DNA from: Ignatzschineria sp.
GTDB taxonomy: Bacteria; Pseudomonadota; Gammaproteobacteria; Cardiobacteriales; Wohlfahrtiimonadaceae
Reading direction: 5' to 3'
Assembly (NCBI GenBank): GCA_030151245.1
Contig: JASLEF010000170.1
Coordinates: 1-15,472 of the forward strand
Length of the DNA stretch: 15,472 nt
The first letter of the stretch is position 1; every line of letters begins with the position of its first letter. This document shows, piece by piece, positions 15,465 through 15,472 of the stretch. The translations under genes were made by a program, and so were the position numbers. A model generated the notes under the pieces. It ran no database searches. It was not told where the DNA came from and saw only the letters and a list, made by a program, of their open reading frames with translations.

Positions 15465-15472
15465 AACATATC

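Noticed and set aside
1..15472. Mobile elements, CRISPR arrays, tRNA or rRNA genes, defence systems
   Set aside because: No transposase or integrase, no regularly spaced direct repeats, no cloverleaf with a CCA end and no rRNA-like stretch were seen; all confident coding regions are common chromosomal genes.

Overview
This window looks like chromosomal core sequence from an AT-rich gammaproteobacterium. The evidence is the rplT-rpmI-infC-thrS order, the overlapping lgt-thyA pair, rimO, an NfsB-type nitroreductase and potG/H/I proteins close to those of Escherichia coli. The base composition and mix of genes would fit a small-genome lineage such as Cardiobacteriales (Ignatzschineria/Wohlfahrtiimonas type), but that placement is inference. 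I see no phage, insertion sequence, CRISPR array, tRNA or rRNA.

Layout. (1) About 1-3089, minus strand: the translation cluster thrS, infC, rpmI and the 5' end of rplT. infC starts at a non-canonical AUU codon (914-916). An unusual 253-base spacer separates thrS from infC and holds a doubtful 47-codon reading frame. The ThrRS carries Ala where E. coli has the editing-site His77. (2) 3090-3407: divergent spacer with a likely thrS -10 box and a striking imperfect three-way-junction inverted repeat (3302-3372) in the leader of the next gene. (3) 3408-4898, plus: dihaem cytochrome c4 and periplasmic DsbA, each followed by an intrinsic terminator. (4) 4938-7725, plus: lgt-thyA-rnhA-dnaQ, tightly packed (lgt and thyA overlap by 4 bases), joining lipoprotein maturation to thymidylate supply, RNA-DNA hybrid removal and proofreading. 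(5) 7971-9284, plus: rimO, converging on a ClsC-like phospholipase-D-family gene on the minus strand (9483-11051), with a shared bidirectional terminator between them. (6) 11052-11504: gene-free spacer. (7) 11505-12152, plus: NfsB-type nitroreductase and terminator. (8) 12364-15464, plus: a promoter with a palindromic site upstream, then potG-potH-potI, a polyamine (putrescine-type) ABC importer without a potF gene inside the window.

Most genes are ordinary housekeeping genes. The parts that deserve a second look are non-coding: the structured leader before cytochrome c4, the nested palindromes before potG, and the long thrS-infC spacer. The altered ThrRS editing motif is the main coding oddity.
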